Positions 34,665 to 44,100 of a stretch of 64,000 nt of DNA are shown piece after piece. Origin of the DNA: Streptomyces populi (GTDB lineage: Bacteria > Actinomycetota > Actinomycetes > Streptomycetales > Streptomycetaceae); assembly GCF_002911015.1 (NCBI RefSeq), contig NZ_KZ626885.1, positions 1 to 64,000 of the forward strand, given 5' to 3'. The translations under genes and the position numbers were made by a program. Positions within the stretch are counted from its first letter, which is position 1. Every line of letters begins with the position of its first letter. The notes beneath the pieces are model-generated. The model was not told where the DNA came from and ran no database searches. It was given only the letters and a program-made list of their open reading frames with translations.

Positions 34665-35603
34665 GTGAACACTGAAAGGTCCGGGGGATCGGACCCGGAG
34701 CGACCGAGGCCGGGAGAGCGGGAGCGGCCGGAGCCCCGCGAGCCGGAACGTCCCGAGCGGCGTGCTCCGGAAGACGGCGACGCCCGTGAAACCCGTGAAG
34801 CACGCGAGGACCGTGGGGCCGGTGAGGCCCACGGGGACCGCGGAGCCCACGAGGCCCGCGAAGTCCGTGCGGAGCGCGAGGAACACGAGGCGTTCGCGGA
34901 GCACGGCAGACCCATCGGCCGCCGGGTGCTGCTCGGCACGCTCGGGCTCGGCGCCCTCGGCGTCCTGACCGCCCCCGCGCTCCAGCGCGCGACGGACGCG
35001 TTCCTCGCCGGAGCCTCCCAGAAGGACCCCACGGGCCTGACGGGACTGCTGCCCAACGGCGGCGGTTTCCGCTACTACTCGGTGACCGCCTCCGTCCCCC
35101 ACAAGAACGAGACGAACTACCGCCTCACCGTCGACGGCCTGGTCGACCGCCCCACCAGCTACACCCTCGCCGACCTGCGCGCCCTGCCCCAGACCCGTCT
35201 GGTGCACGATGTCCAGTGCGTCACCGGCTGGCGGGTGCCGAGCACCCCCTTCGAGGGCGTACGCCTGTCGCACCTCCTCGACGCCGCCGGAGTGCGTCCC
35301 TCGGCCGGGGCGATCCGCTTCACCTGCTTCGACGGGGCGTACACGGAGAGCCTCAGCCTGCGCCAGGCCTACCGCCCGGACGTCCTGGTGGCCCTGCGCA
35401 TGCAGGACAAGCCCGTCGGCCACAACCACGGCGGTCCCGTCCGCCTCTACGTGGCCCCGATGTACTTCTACAAATCCGCCAAGTGGCTCTCCGGCATCAC
35501 GGTCACCGAGGACGTCCGTCCCGGGTACTGGGAGAAGCGGGGGTACGACGTCGACGCCTGGGTCGGCCGCTCGAACGGACGCGACGATGAACCCACGAGC
35601 TGA
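34665..35603 (+). CDS. Membrane-anchored molybdopterin oxidoreductase (SUOX/YedY fold)
   Basis: 312 aa. An extremely charged N-terminal region (residues ~1-75, mostly Glu, Arg, Pro, Gly) precedes a single hydrophobic segment with paired Arg (GRRVLLGTLGLGALGVL), which could be a Tat signal or anchor. The catalytic domain follows: the molybdenum-ligating Cys is in HDVQCVTGWRV, then FDGAYTESL, GHNHGGPVRL and YKSAKWL. Related enzymes are sulfite dehydrogenases and MsrP. The GTG start was chosen because upstream frames run through the terminator hairpin. The cytochrome b gene overlaps its end and probably carries the electrons. Confidence 0.86.
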   Translation: MNTERSGGSDPERPRPGERERPEPREPERPERRAPEDGDARETREAREDRGAGEAHGDRGAHEAREVRAEREEHEAFAEHGRPIGRRVLLGTLGLGALGVLTAPALQRATDAFLAGASQKDPTGLTGLLPNGGGFRYYSVTASVPHKNETNYRLTVDGLVDRPTSYTLADLRALPQTRLVHDVQCVTGWRVPSTPFEGVRLSHLLDAAGVRPSAGAIRFTCFDGAYTESLSLRQAYRPDVLVALRMQDKPVGHNHGGPVRLYVAPMYFYKSAKWLSGITVTEDVRPGYWEKRGYDVDAWVGRSNGRDDEPTS

Positions 35604-36222
35604 CGGGGTGCCGGCCGTGTCCGCGCACTCCTCCCGCGTACGGCGCTTCACCCGTGCCGAGCACTGGGTGCACCGGGTCACCGCCGCGCTGATGGGGGTG
35701 TGCGTGGCCACCGCGGCCTGCCTCTACATCCCCCAGTTCGCCGAACTCGTCGGCCGCCGCGAGCTCGTCGTCCGTGTCCACGAGCTGGCCGGTGTGGCGC
35801 TCCCGCTGCCGGTCCTGGCGGGTCTGGCCTCCCGCGCGTTCCGCCGCGACCTGGGTTTCCTGAACCGCTTCGGCCCGCACGACCGGGTGTGGCTGAAGGC
35901 GGCGCTGCGCCGCGACAAGGACCACGCCTCCCGCCCGGCGGGCAAGTTCAACGCCGGGCAGAAGATCTACGCGGCCTGGATCGCCGGGGCCACGCTGGTG
36001 ATGCTGGGCACCGGCCTGCTGATGTGGTTCACCCATCTCGCCCCGCTGACGTGGCGCACGTCGGCGACCTTCGTCCACGACTGGCTGGCCCTCACCGTCG
36101 GCATCGTCCTCGGGGGCCACATCGGCATGGCGCTGGGCGACCCGGAGGCCCGGCGGGGCCTGCGCACGGGATCGGTGAGCCGTCAGTGGGCCGATCGCGA
36201 GCATCCGCTGTGGCGGCCGTGA
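35587..36222 (+). CDS. Cytochrome b/b6-domain membrane protein
   Basis: 211 aa with four transmembrane helices and His residues suited to ligating two haems (AEHWVHR, VRVHELAG, VHDWLA, GGHIGMA). It resembles the gamma subunit of formate dehydrogenase and the haem partner of periplasmic molybdoenzymes. The ATG at 35587 overlaps the oxidoreductase gene by 17 bp, indicating coupled translation and a two-subunit enzyme linked to the quinone pool. A GTG start ~20 bp downstream is possible. Confidence 0.85.
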   Translation: MNPRADGVPAVSAHSSRVRRFTRAEHWVHRVTAALMGVCVATAACLYIPQFAELVGRRELVVRVHELAGVALPLPVLAGLASRAFRRDLGFLNRFGPHDRVWLKAALRRDKDHASRPAGKFNAGQKIYAAWIAGATLVMLGTGLLMWFTHLAPLTWRTSATFVHDWLALTVGIVLGGHIGMALGDPEARRGLRTGSVSRQWADREHPLWRP

Positions 36223-36298
36223 GCGGACACCGACGACGACCGGGGTACGGCCGGGTGCCGGCGGCGACCGGGCCGTGACCGGACCCGAGGACGACGAG

Positions 36299-36340
36299 CG
36301 GGCCGTGGGGAGGGCCGGACCCGGCTCTCCCCACGGCCCG
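36299..36340. terminator. Bidirectional terminator
   Basis: CGGGCCGTGGGGAG and CTCCCCACGGCCCG pair perfectly over 14 bp around a 14-nt loop, between the convergent cytochrome b and gluconate permease genes. Confidence 0.8.
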
Positions 36341-36362
36341 CCCGGTCACGGTCCGGGCGTCC

Positions 36363-37760
36363 CTAGATGACGAGGGACAGCAGCAGCACCAGTCCTCCGG
36401 CCACCACCGAGATGATCGTCTCCATGACGGACCAGGTCTTGACCGTCTGGCCGACGTCCAGGCCGAAGTACTCCTTCACCAGCCAGAAGCCGGCGTCGTT
36501 GACGTGGCTGAAGAAGAGCGAGCCCGCGCCGATCGCGAGGACGAGCAGCGAGGTGTGCGTGGTCGACATGTCGGCCGCGAGCGGCGCGACCAGACCGGCC
36601 GCCGAGATGGTGGCGACGGTCGCCGAACCGGTCGCGAGCCGGATCGCCACCGCGATCAGCCAGGCCAGCAGCAGCGCGGGGATCGACCAGTCCTCGGAGA
36701 TCTCCAGGATCATCCGGCCCACACCGGAGTCGATCAGCGTCTGCTTGAAGCCGCCGCCCGCGCCGACGATGAGCAGGATGCCGGCGATGGGCGCGAGGGA
36801 CTTCTCGGTGGTCTCCGCGATCCGGTCCTTGGTGAAGCCGGCCGCACGGCCCAGCGTGAACATGCCCACGATCACCGCCGCGAGCAGCGCGATCAGCGGC
36901 GCTCCGACGACGTCGAAGACGCGCTGCGTCATGTCCGCCGGATCGTCGACGACGATGTCCACCAGAGCCTTGGCCAGCATCAGCACCACCGGGAGCAGCA
37001 TGGTGGCGAGGGTGGCGCCGAAGCTCGGACGCTTCTCCAGGTCCTCCGAGGCACGCGCCGGGACCATGCGGTCGGGAGCCTGGACGTCCACCCAGCGGGC
37101 CGCGTACCGGGAGAACACCGGACCGGCGACGATCACCGTGGGGACGGCGACCAGGACGCCGAGCGCGAGGGTGAGGCCCAGGTTCGCCTCGACCGCGTCG
37201 ATCGCGACCAGCGGGCCGGGGTGCGGGGGAATCAGACCGTGCATCACCGACAGGCCCGCGAGCGCCGGGATGCCGATGCGCATCAGCGAGTAGTTGCCGC
37301 GCCTGGCGACCATCAGGACCACCGGGATCAGCAGCACGATGCCGACCTCGAAGAACAGCGGCAGGCCGATCACCGAGGCGATCAGCACCATCGCCCACGG
37401 CATGGCGCGCCCGCCCGCCTTCGCCAGGATCGTGTCGACGATCTGGTCGGCGCCGCCCGAGTCGGCGAGCAGCCTGCCGAGGATCGCGCCGAGGGCGATC
37501 AGGACACCGACGCCGGCCACGGTCGAGCCGAGTCCGGTGGTGAAGCTGACGATGGCCTTGTCGAGCGGGGCGCCGGCGAACGCGCCGAGGGCCAGCGAGC
37601 CGATGGTCAGGGCGAGGAAGGCGTGCAGCTTGAACCTGGTGATGAGCAGGACGATGACGGCTATGCCCAGCAGCACGGCTATGCCCAGTCGAGCGTGGCC
37701 CGCCGAGGTGATCGGTTCGACGGTGTCCGCTGCCAGCATCTCGACACTGAGTCTGGTCAC
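36363..37760 (-). CDS. gntP: GntP-family gluconate:H+ symporter
   Basis: 465-aa permease with about 12-14 transmembrane helices; the GntP signature region ALGAILGRLLADSGGADQI and the FGLDVGQTVKTWSVMETI segment near the C terminus are clear. It takes up gluconate or a related aldonate. A GTG start has AAGGA 6 nt upstream. It lies downstream of gluconokinase on the same strand with a 147-bp gap, so it may be co-transcribed with it or have its own promoter. The GntR-family regulator is divergent from the kinase. Confidence 0.92.
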   Translation of the reverse strand: MTRLSVEMLAADTVEPITSAGHARLGIAVLLGIAVIVLLITRFKLHAFLALTIGSLALGAFAGAPLDKAIVSFTTGLGSTVAGVGVLIALGAILGRLLADSGGADQIVDTILAKAGGRAMPWAMVLIASVIGLPLFFEVGIVLLIPVVLMVARRGNYSLMRIGIPALAGLSVMHGLIPPHPGPLVAIDAVEANLGLTLALGVLVAVPTVIVAGPVFSRYAARWVDVQAPDRMVPARASEDLEKRPSFGATLATMLLPVVLMLAKALVDIVVDDPADMTQRVFDVVGAPLIALLAAVIVGMFTLGRAAGFTKDRIAETTEKSLAPIAGILLIVGAGGGFKQTLIDSGVGRMILEISEDWSIPALLLAWLIAVAIRLATGSATVATISAAGLVAPLAADMSTTHTSLLVLAIGAGSLFFSHVNDAGFWLVKEYFGLDVGQTVKTWSVMETIISVVAGGLVLLLSLVI

Positions 37761-37907
37761 GGTTGTTTCCTTGCTTGAGGAACGGACGAGGGGAGGATGG
37801 TGCGCGCTGCCGCCGGGGTGACAGCGTTGTCGTGGGTTACGGGGTAGGGGGGTGCGCCGCGGGCACGACGGCGGGGCCCGGGGTGCCGGGGCCCTGCGCG
37901 CGGGGTG

Positions 37908-38435
37908 CTACGGCCGGTCCGGCCCGAGGGCGCCGAGCGCCGCCACGGCCCGCTCGCTGATCTCGGCGGGCTCGCCGGACACGTCCACCTCGACGCCCGC
38001 CTCGTCCGCGGCCAGCGGCTGGAGCGTGGCGAACTGCGAGTCCAGGAGCGCCGTGGGCATGAAGTGCCCCGTGCGGTGCGACATCCGGTCCTCGATGAGT
38101 TCACGGGTACCGGTCAGGTGGACGAAGACGATCCCGGGCGCCGCCGCCCGCAGCCGGTCCCGGTAGGCGCGCTTGAGCGCCGAGCTGCTGACCACGCCGC
38201 CGAGCCCGGCCCGGTCGTGCGCCCAGTGCCCGATGGCGTCCAGCCACGGCCACCGGTCCTCGTCGGTCAGCGGCGTCCCGGCCGACATCTTGGCGATGTT
38301 GGCCCGCGGGTGGAAGTCGTCGCCCTCGGCGTAGGGCACGCCGAGCCGGGCCGCGAGCAACGGCCCGATGGTGGTCTTCCCGGTGCCTGCGACGCCCATG
38401 ACCACGACGACATGGGGGGTGGGACTGTGCTGCAT
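37908..38435 (-). CDS. gntK: Gluconokinase
   Basis: Phosphorylates gluconate to 6-phosphogluconate, feeding the pentose phosphate pathway. 175 aa, the usual length. The P-loop is GVAGTGKTT, followed by EGDDFHPRANIAKMSAG (substrate region) and the lid RMSHRTGHFMP. The start at 38435 (MQHSP) is preferred; a GTG at 38477 would put the 21-bp palindrome inside the gene and give an unusual acidic extension. The palindrome at 38453-38473, 17 bp upstream, is the likely GntR operator. Confidence 0.94.
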   Translation of the reverse strand: MQHSPTPHVVVVMGVAGTGKTTIGPLLAARLGVPYAEGDDFHPRANIAKMSAGTPLTDEDRWPWLDAIGHWAHDRAGLGGVVSSSALKRAYRDRLRAAAPGIVFVHLTGTRELIEDRMSHRTGHFMPTALLDSQFATLQPLAADEAGVEVDVSGEPAEISERAVAALGALGPDRP

Positions 38436-38452
38436 CACGTTCTCGCTGTCTT

Positions 38453-38473
38453 CGTCGACATCCGATGTCGACG
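38453..38473. promoter_or_regulatory. Perfect 21-bp palindrome between gntK and gntR
   Basis: CGTCGACATC-C-GATGTCGACG: perfect 10-bp arms around one base, 17 bp before gntK and 92 bp before the divergent GntR-family gene. Inferred operator for that regulator. Confidence 0.75.
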
Positions 38474-38565
38474 ACACTGAAACGCATTAGGTACGACGAA
38501 TACAAGAGTGTGTGACATATAAGTCTGACTTTTTGTTCCCGGTGTCGACCTCGTACGCTGACTCC

Positions 38566-39267
38566 ATGACCACAGGGGGCCGGGGGCTGCACGGACACGT
38601 ACTGGAAACCCTCGGACCGGCGATCACGGCAGGCGACTACCCGCCGGGGAGCGTGCTGCGCACCGACGAACTCGCGCAGCGCTTCGAGGTGTCCCGTTCC
38701 GTGATGCGCGAGGCCGTCCGGGTGCTCGAATCCATGTACCTGGTCGAGTCCCGCCGCCGCGTGGGCGTGACGGTGCGCCCCAAGGCCGAGTGGAACGTCT
38801 ACGACCCCCAGGTCATCCGCTGGCGGCTGGCCGGCGCCGACCGCCCCCACCAGCTGCGTTCCCTCACCGTCCTGCGCTCGGCGATCGAGCCCGTCGCCGC
38901 GGGACTGGCCGCCCGGCACGCCACCGCGGAGCAGTGCGCGGAACTCACCGAGTGCGCGCTCGGCATGGTCGCCACCTCACGCGGGCACCAGCTCGAGGGA
39001 TATCTCGTCCACGACGTCGCCTTCCACCGGGTGATCCTCAAGGCGTCGGGCAACGAGATGTTCGCCCGTCTGGGAGACGTCGTCGCGGAGGTCCTGTCCG
39101 GCCGCACCCATCACGACGTCATGTTCGAGGACCCCGACCCCGCCGCCGTCACCCTGCACGTCCAGCTCGCCGAAGCCGTCCGCGAGGGCGACGCGGAGCG
39201 CGCCGAGCGGCTCACCCGCGAGATCACGGCCGGCGCCCTCCAGGAACTGGACGTCCTGGCTCCCTGA
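38566..39267 (+). CDS. gntR: GntR-family (FadR subgroup) regulator of gluconate genes
   Basis: 233 aa. The N-terminal winged helix-turn-helix (LRTDELAQRFEVSRSVMREAVRVL) is followed by an all-helical FCD effector domain with metal-ligand-like His residues (HDVAFHRVI and the later HVQLAEAV). Gene position next to gntK/gntP makes gluconate or 6-phosphogluconate the probable ligand. No ribosome-binding site precedes the ATG at 38566, and a -10-like TACGCT lies 7 nt upstream, so the mRNA may be leaderless. It probably represses the divergent kinase through the palindrome at 38453-38473. Confidence 0.9.
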   Translation: MTTGGRGLHGHVLETLGPAITAGDYPPGSVLRTDELAQRFEVSRSVMREAVRVLESMYLVESRRRVGVTVRPKAEWNVYDPQVIRWRLAGADRPHQLRSLTVLRSAIEPVAAGLAARHATAEQCAELTECALGMVATSRGHQLEGYLVHDVAFHRVILKASGNEMFARLGDVVAEVLSGRTHHDVMFEDPDPAAVTLHVQLAEAVREGDAERAERLTREITAGALQELDVLAP

Positions 39268-39268
39268 C

Positions 39269-39288
39269 GGCCCGCCCCGGGGCGGGCC
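39269..39288. terminator. Short bidirectional terminator
   Basis: GGCCCGCCCC followed directly by GGGGCGGGCC, in the 24-bp gap between the convergent gntR and YchJ genes. Confidence 0.6.
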
Positions 39289-39291
39289 GGG

Positions 39292-39666
39292 TCAGTCCAG
39301 GAACTCCCCGTCCACGTACACCCAGGCCCCGTCCACCCGCTCGAACCGGCTCCGCTCGTGCAGCGAACCGCCCCGCCAGGAGGCCCGGAAGGTCACGGTC
39401 CCCGTGGTGTGGAACGCCGAGCCCTGGCCCGTGTCCAGGATCTCCAGGCCCGTCCACCGCGTCCCTGGGTCGAACTCCACCCGGGCCGGCCGCGTCCGCG
39501 GATGCCAGGTGCGCAGGAGGTACCCCTCGTCCTCCTTCACGAAGGCGCAGTAACGCGACCGCATGAGCGCCTCGGCGCTCGGCGCCGCGGCCTCGCCGCG
39601 ATGGAAGCGCCCGCAGCAGCGCGCGTACGGCTCGGGGAGCCCGCAAGGGCAGGAACGGCTGGTCAT
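39292..39666 (-). CDS. YchJ-family (UPF0225) SEC-C-like protein
   Basis: 124 aa. It begins with the family's Cys-rich motif SCPCGLPEPYARCCGRFH, followed by EALMRSRYCAFV, both diagnostic of YchJ. The rest resembles an NTF2-like fold. The molecular function is unknown; a zinc-binding role is suggested by the Cys cluster. It follows the M1 peptidase gene (4-bp gap) on the same strand and is probably co-transcribed with it. Confidence 0.92.
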   Translation of the reverse strand: MTSRSCPCGLPEPYARCCGRFHRGEAAAPSAEALMRSRYCAFVKEDEGYLLRTWHPRTRPARVEFDPGTRWTGLEILDTGQGSAFHTTGTVTFRASWRGGSLHERSRFERVDGAWVYVDGEFLD

Positions 39667-39670
39667 CGCG

Positions 39671-41077
39671 TCATTCTCCCCGGACCCGGGCCGGGTCCGC
39701 GTTCGCGGGCGGATACGTGGGCGGGTGGGCGGGCCGGGCCGGCGGCTGCACGGCGGGCCCCGGCAGCGGCGGCAGTGCCGTCTCGTACAGCCACGCCGTG
39801 AACAGGTCGTCCAGCGGCTCGGCCGCGTAGCGCGAGACGTGCGAGGTGAAGACCGACGTGGTGACCGTGCCGCCCCGGTGCAGCGTCGCCCAGCCGCGCA
39901 GCATGCGGAAGAAGGCCTCGTCGCCCATCGCGCACCGGATCGCGTGCACCGTGAGCCCGCCGCGCTCGTAGAGCCGGTCGTCGAACATCAGCTTGCGGCC
40001 CGGGTCCGACAGCAGCAGATCCTGCGGCAGCGCGGCCAGCTTCCGGTGCGCGCCCGCCGCGAGCTGGTGCGCCGGGCGTCCGCCGGAGCGTTCCGACCAC
40101 AGCCACTCGGCGTACTTCGCGAGCCCCTCGTTCAGCCAGATGTGCCGCCAGTCCGCGATCGTCACGCTGTTGCCGAACCACTGGTGCGCCAGCTCGTGCG
40201 CGATCAGCCGCTCCGAACCCCGCGCCCCGTCCACGTGATTGGAGCCGAACAGCGAAAGACCCTGCGCCTCGACCGGGACGTCGAGCTCCTCCTCGGTCAC
40301 CACCACGGCGTACTCGCCGAACGGATACGGCCCGAACAGGTCCTGGAACAGCCCCATCATCGCGGGCTGGCGCGCGAAGTCCCGGGAGAACTCCGGAAGC
40401 AGCTGCGCGGGCAGGTACCCGGACTGCGGCACGCCCCCGAGGCCCGGGTCGCCGAGCAGCACCGTCTGGTACTTGCCGATCGACAGGCCCACCAGATAGC
40501 TGGAGGTCGGCGCGGGCTGCTCGTACACCCAGGTCGTCGTCGACGCCTTCGCCGTCCGCGTCAGCAGACGCCCGCCGGCCACCACCGCGTACGCGGACGG
40601 CGTGGTGACCGAGATCTGGTAAGCGGCCTTGTCGGCCGGCCGGTCGTTGCACGGGTACCAGGACGGCGAACCGACCGGCTGGCTCGCCACCAGCGCCCCG
40701 TCCTCCAGCTCCTCCCAGCCGAGCCCGCCCCAGGGGCTGCTCACCGGCCTGGGATTGCCCGACCAGTGCACCTCGACGGTGAACGCGGCGCCTGCCCGCA
40801 CCGGCTTCGGCGGACGTATCCGCAGCCTGCCGCCCCGGTGCGTGTAGTGCGGGGCCTTGCCGTCGACCCGGACCCGGCCGATCCGGAAGTCGGCCAGGTT
40901 CAGCTGGAACTCGGTCAGCGCGGAACGGCCCGCTATGGCGTTGATCCGTGCGGTGCCGGAGAGCCGGTTCGGGCCGGGGCGGTAGTCCAGCGCGAGCTCG
41001 TACCGGTGCACCCGGTAACGGGGATCTCCGTTGGCCGGGAAATAGGGGTCCGGTCCCGCTGTCTGCTGAACGCTCAC
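39671..41077 (-). CDS. M1-family zinc metallopeptidase
   Basis: 468-aa aminopeptidase-type enzyme. Zinc ligands and catalytic residues are H294-E295-L-A-H298 with the third ligand E317 eighteen residues later (WLNEGLAKY). The exopeptidase GAMEN motif, normally ~30 residues before HExxH, is replaced by VEAQGLSLFG, so a free-amino-terminus preference is less certain. No signal peptide. It lies 73 bp after the Pls-type synthetase on the same strand; poly-lysine-degrading peptidases are known in producers of such polymers, so a role in turnover or self-protection is possible (inference). Confidence 0.9.
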   Translation of the reverse strand: MSVQQTAGPDPYFPANGDPRYRVHRYELALDYRPGPNRLSGTARINAIAGRSALTEFQLNLADFRIGRVRVDGKAPHYTHRGGRLRIRPPKPVRAGAAFTVEVHWSGNPRPVSSPWGGLGWEELEDGALVASQPVGSPSWYPCNDRPADKAAYQISVTTPSAYAVVAGGRLLTRTAKASTTTWVYEQPAPTSSYLVGLSIGKYQTVLLGDPGLGGVPQSGYLPAQLLPEFSRDFARQPAMMGLFQDLFGPYPFGEYAVVVTEEELDVPVEAQGLSLFGSNHVDGARGSERLIAHELAHQWFGNSVTIADWRHIWLNEGLAKYAEWLWSERSGGRPAHQLAAGAHRKLAALPQDLLLSDPGRKLMFDDRLYERGGLTVHAIRCAMGDEAFFRMLRGWATLHRGGTVTTSVFTSHVSRYAAEPLDDLFTAWLYETALPPLPGPAVQPPARPAHPPTYPPANADPARVRGE

Positions 41078-41150
41078 TGCCGCGACTGCTCCCTGCCCTG
41101 TGCTCGACGTGCCGCCGTACCGCCCTTCGTGTCCGATCAGGTCAATTCTG

Positions 41151-44100
41151 CTACGAACGCCAGGCCTCGATCGGGTTGCCCAGCCAGCGGGTGTCGTCGG
41201 GAACGGACTCCGCCGCCATCACCAGCGACGCGGGACCCAGGGTGGAACGGGCCCCGACGGTGCTGCCGGGCAGGACGATTCCGCCCGGACCCAGAGTGGC
41301 GCCCTCACGGAGGACCACAGTATCCGTCCGCAAGATCCGGTCGTGGAAGAGGTGGGTCTGCAGGACACAGCCCCGGTTCACCGTGGCCGCGTCCCCCAGC
41401 GTCACCAGATCCGACTCCGGCAGCCAGTAGCTCTCCACCCACGCACCCCTGCCGATCCGGGCGCCGAGCCCCCGCAGCCACGCCGTCATCAGCGGCGTAC
41501 CGGGCACGGATCCCGCCAGCCACGGCACGGCCACGACCTCCACGAAGGTGTCCGCCAGCTCGTTGCGCCACACGAAACCGCTCCACAGCGGATGCTCGCC
41601 GGAACGGTGCCGGCCCACCAGCAGCCACTTCGCCACGACGGAGACCAGACACCCGAGCACACCCGCGGCGAGCAGCACCGTGCCCGAGAACACCCACGCC
41701 CACGGCCCCAGCGCGCACAGCGCGGCGACCGTCAGCACGGCCAGCGCCGCCGAGCAGAACACCGGAACCAGCCGGCACAGCTCCACCAGCCCCCGCGCCC
41801 ACAGCAGCCGGGCCGGCGGTTCGTACGTACGGCTCCGGTCGCCGCCCTGCGCCGCGCGCGGCAGCCGCACCGGCGGCAGCCCCAGGTACGAACTGCCCTT
41901 CTTCGCCTTCTTCGGCGTCGCCGACAGCACACCGACCAGACCGCCGTCCGGCACACTGCGGCCCGGAGCCGTCATCCCCGAATTGCCGAGGAAGGCCCGC
42001 CGCCCGATCTCCGCCCGCCCGATGCGCATCCAGCCGCCACCGAGCTCGTACGGCGCCGTCAGCGTGTCGTCGGCGAGGAACGCGCCGTCGCCGACCGTCG
42101 TCAGACTCGGCAGCGCGAGCACGGTCGACACCTCGGCGCCCCGGCCGACCCGCATGCCGAGCAGCCGCAGCCACACCGGTGTGATCAGCCCCGCGTACAG
42201 CGGGAACAGCGTCTCCCGGGAGCGGTCCATCAGCTGGGTGACCGTCCACGCCTGCCAGCCGATCCGGCTGTGCGTCGGGTGCGTGCCCTCGCGCAGCCCG
42301 AGGCTCAGCAGCCGTACGGCGACCAGGAGCAGCAGCGCGTACGCCAGGCCGAACGCGAGCGTCGCCGGAACCAGGGCGAGCGCCGCCCCGCGCAGCGCCT
42401 CGCCGAGACCGGCGTCCGCGCCCACGAACACCCGGGCCACGAACAGCGCCGCGACGGCGGCCGGCACCGGCAGCACGCTCAGCCCGAACCCGGTCGCGCC
42501 GTACATCACCCGCCAGTACGTGCCCCGCTGCGGCCGGTCCCCCGGCCACGCCCGCTTCGCCTTGCCGAGCTTGACCGCCGGCGCCCCGGCCCAGCGCTGC
42601 CCGGTCGGGATCTGCCCCGTCACGGCGGAACCCGGCGCCACCTCGGCACGCTTGCCCACCCGGGACCCGGGGAAGAGGACGCTGCGCGTGCCGACCACGG
42701 CACCGGCGCCCACCTTCACCGCGCCGATCTCCAGCCGGTCGCCGTCCAGCCAGTACCCCGACAGGTCCACCTCGGACTCGACGGCGGCACCCCGGCCCAT
42801 CTTGAGCAGGCCGGTCACCGGCGGCAGCGAGTGCAGGTCCACGTCCTGGCCGATCCGGGCGCCCAGGGCCCGCGCGTACCGCTCCAGCCAGGACCCGGTC
42901 AGCGAGGTCGCCCCGCTGAAGGCGGCGAGCCGCTCGGCCGTCCACAGCCGCAGATGGACGCTCCCGCCGCGCGGGTACCGGCCGGCCCTCACCCCGCGCA
43001 GCAACAGCCGCGCACCGCCCGCCGCGACGGCGAGCCGCCCCGGCGGGCTGTAGAGGACGAGCGCGCCGGCGCCCACCAGCCACCACGAGGCGCCCGGCGC
43101 CCACGGGTACGGGCCGAACCGGTGCAGCACGTTGCCGAGCGCGGCCAGCGCCACCGTCCAGCGCAGCCCGAGCAGCGCGAACAGCGGGACCAGCACGAGC
43201 AGCTGGACCAGCTTGGCGCGCAGCGGGACCGGCGCGACGACCCGCTCCGCGCCGTCGTCCTGGCCGGAGCGCTCCAGATGGCGGGCCAGCTTGCGCAGCA
43301 CGGGCTGCTGGTAGATGTCGAGCACGGCGACGCTCGGGTAGCGGGTGCGCAGCCGCGTGGTCAGCTGGGCGGCTCCGAGACTGGAGCCGCCGATCGCGAA
43401 GAAGTCGTCGCCGGCGCTCCTGACGGGGACGCCGAGGACCTCGGCCCACTGCTCGGCGAGCCAGGCCTCCGTGCCGTACAGCTCCTCCTTCGCCCCGCCG
43501 CTCTCCAGGCCCTCCAGCGGCCAGGGCAGCGCGTCGCGGTCGACCTTGCCCGACGTCCGGGTCGGCAGGTCCTCGACCGGCGCGATCAGCGGAACCAGCG
43601 CGGCCGGCAGTTCGGCCCGCAGTTTCTCGACCGCCACAGCCTGGTCCCAGCCGTCCTGGGTGACCACATAGCCGACGAGCAGCTGATTGCCGCCGCGCGC
43701 GGTCCGCACGGCCGCCGCGGCGCCCGCGACCCCGGGCAGCGCCTGGAGCGCCGCGTCCACCTCGCCCAGCTCGATCCGGCGCCCGCCGAGCTTGATCTGC
43801 TCGTCGGCCCGCCCGAGGAAGACCAGCCCCTCGGGCTCGGCCTTCACCAGGTCACCGCTGCGGTACGCCCGCTCCCAGCCCAGTGACGTGAGCGGCGCGT
43901 ACTTCTCGGCGTCCTTCTCCGCGTCCAGGTACCGGGCGAGCCCGACGCCGCCGATCACCAGCTGGCCGCTGCCGCCCATACGGACCGGCTCGCCCGCCTC
44001 GTCGACGACCGCGAGCTCCCAGCCGTTCAGCGGCAGCCCGATCCGGATGGGCTCCTCGCCGGTCAGCAGCGCGGCGCAGGCCACCACGGTCGCCTCGGTG

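Noticed and set aside
38436..38477. GTG at 38477 as the gluconokinase start
   Set aside because: It would put a perfect 21-bp palindrome inside the coding sequence and add an acidic extension not typical of the family; 38435 fits the usual length.
41100..43886. 928-codon open frame antisense to the Pls-type synthetase
   Set aside because: Arg/Pro/Gln-rich, no domain, opposite a full NRPS-like architecture.
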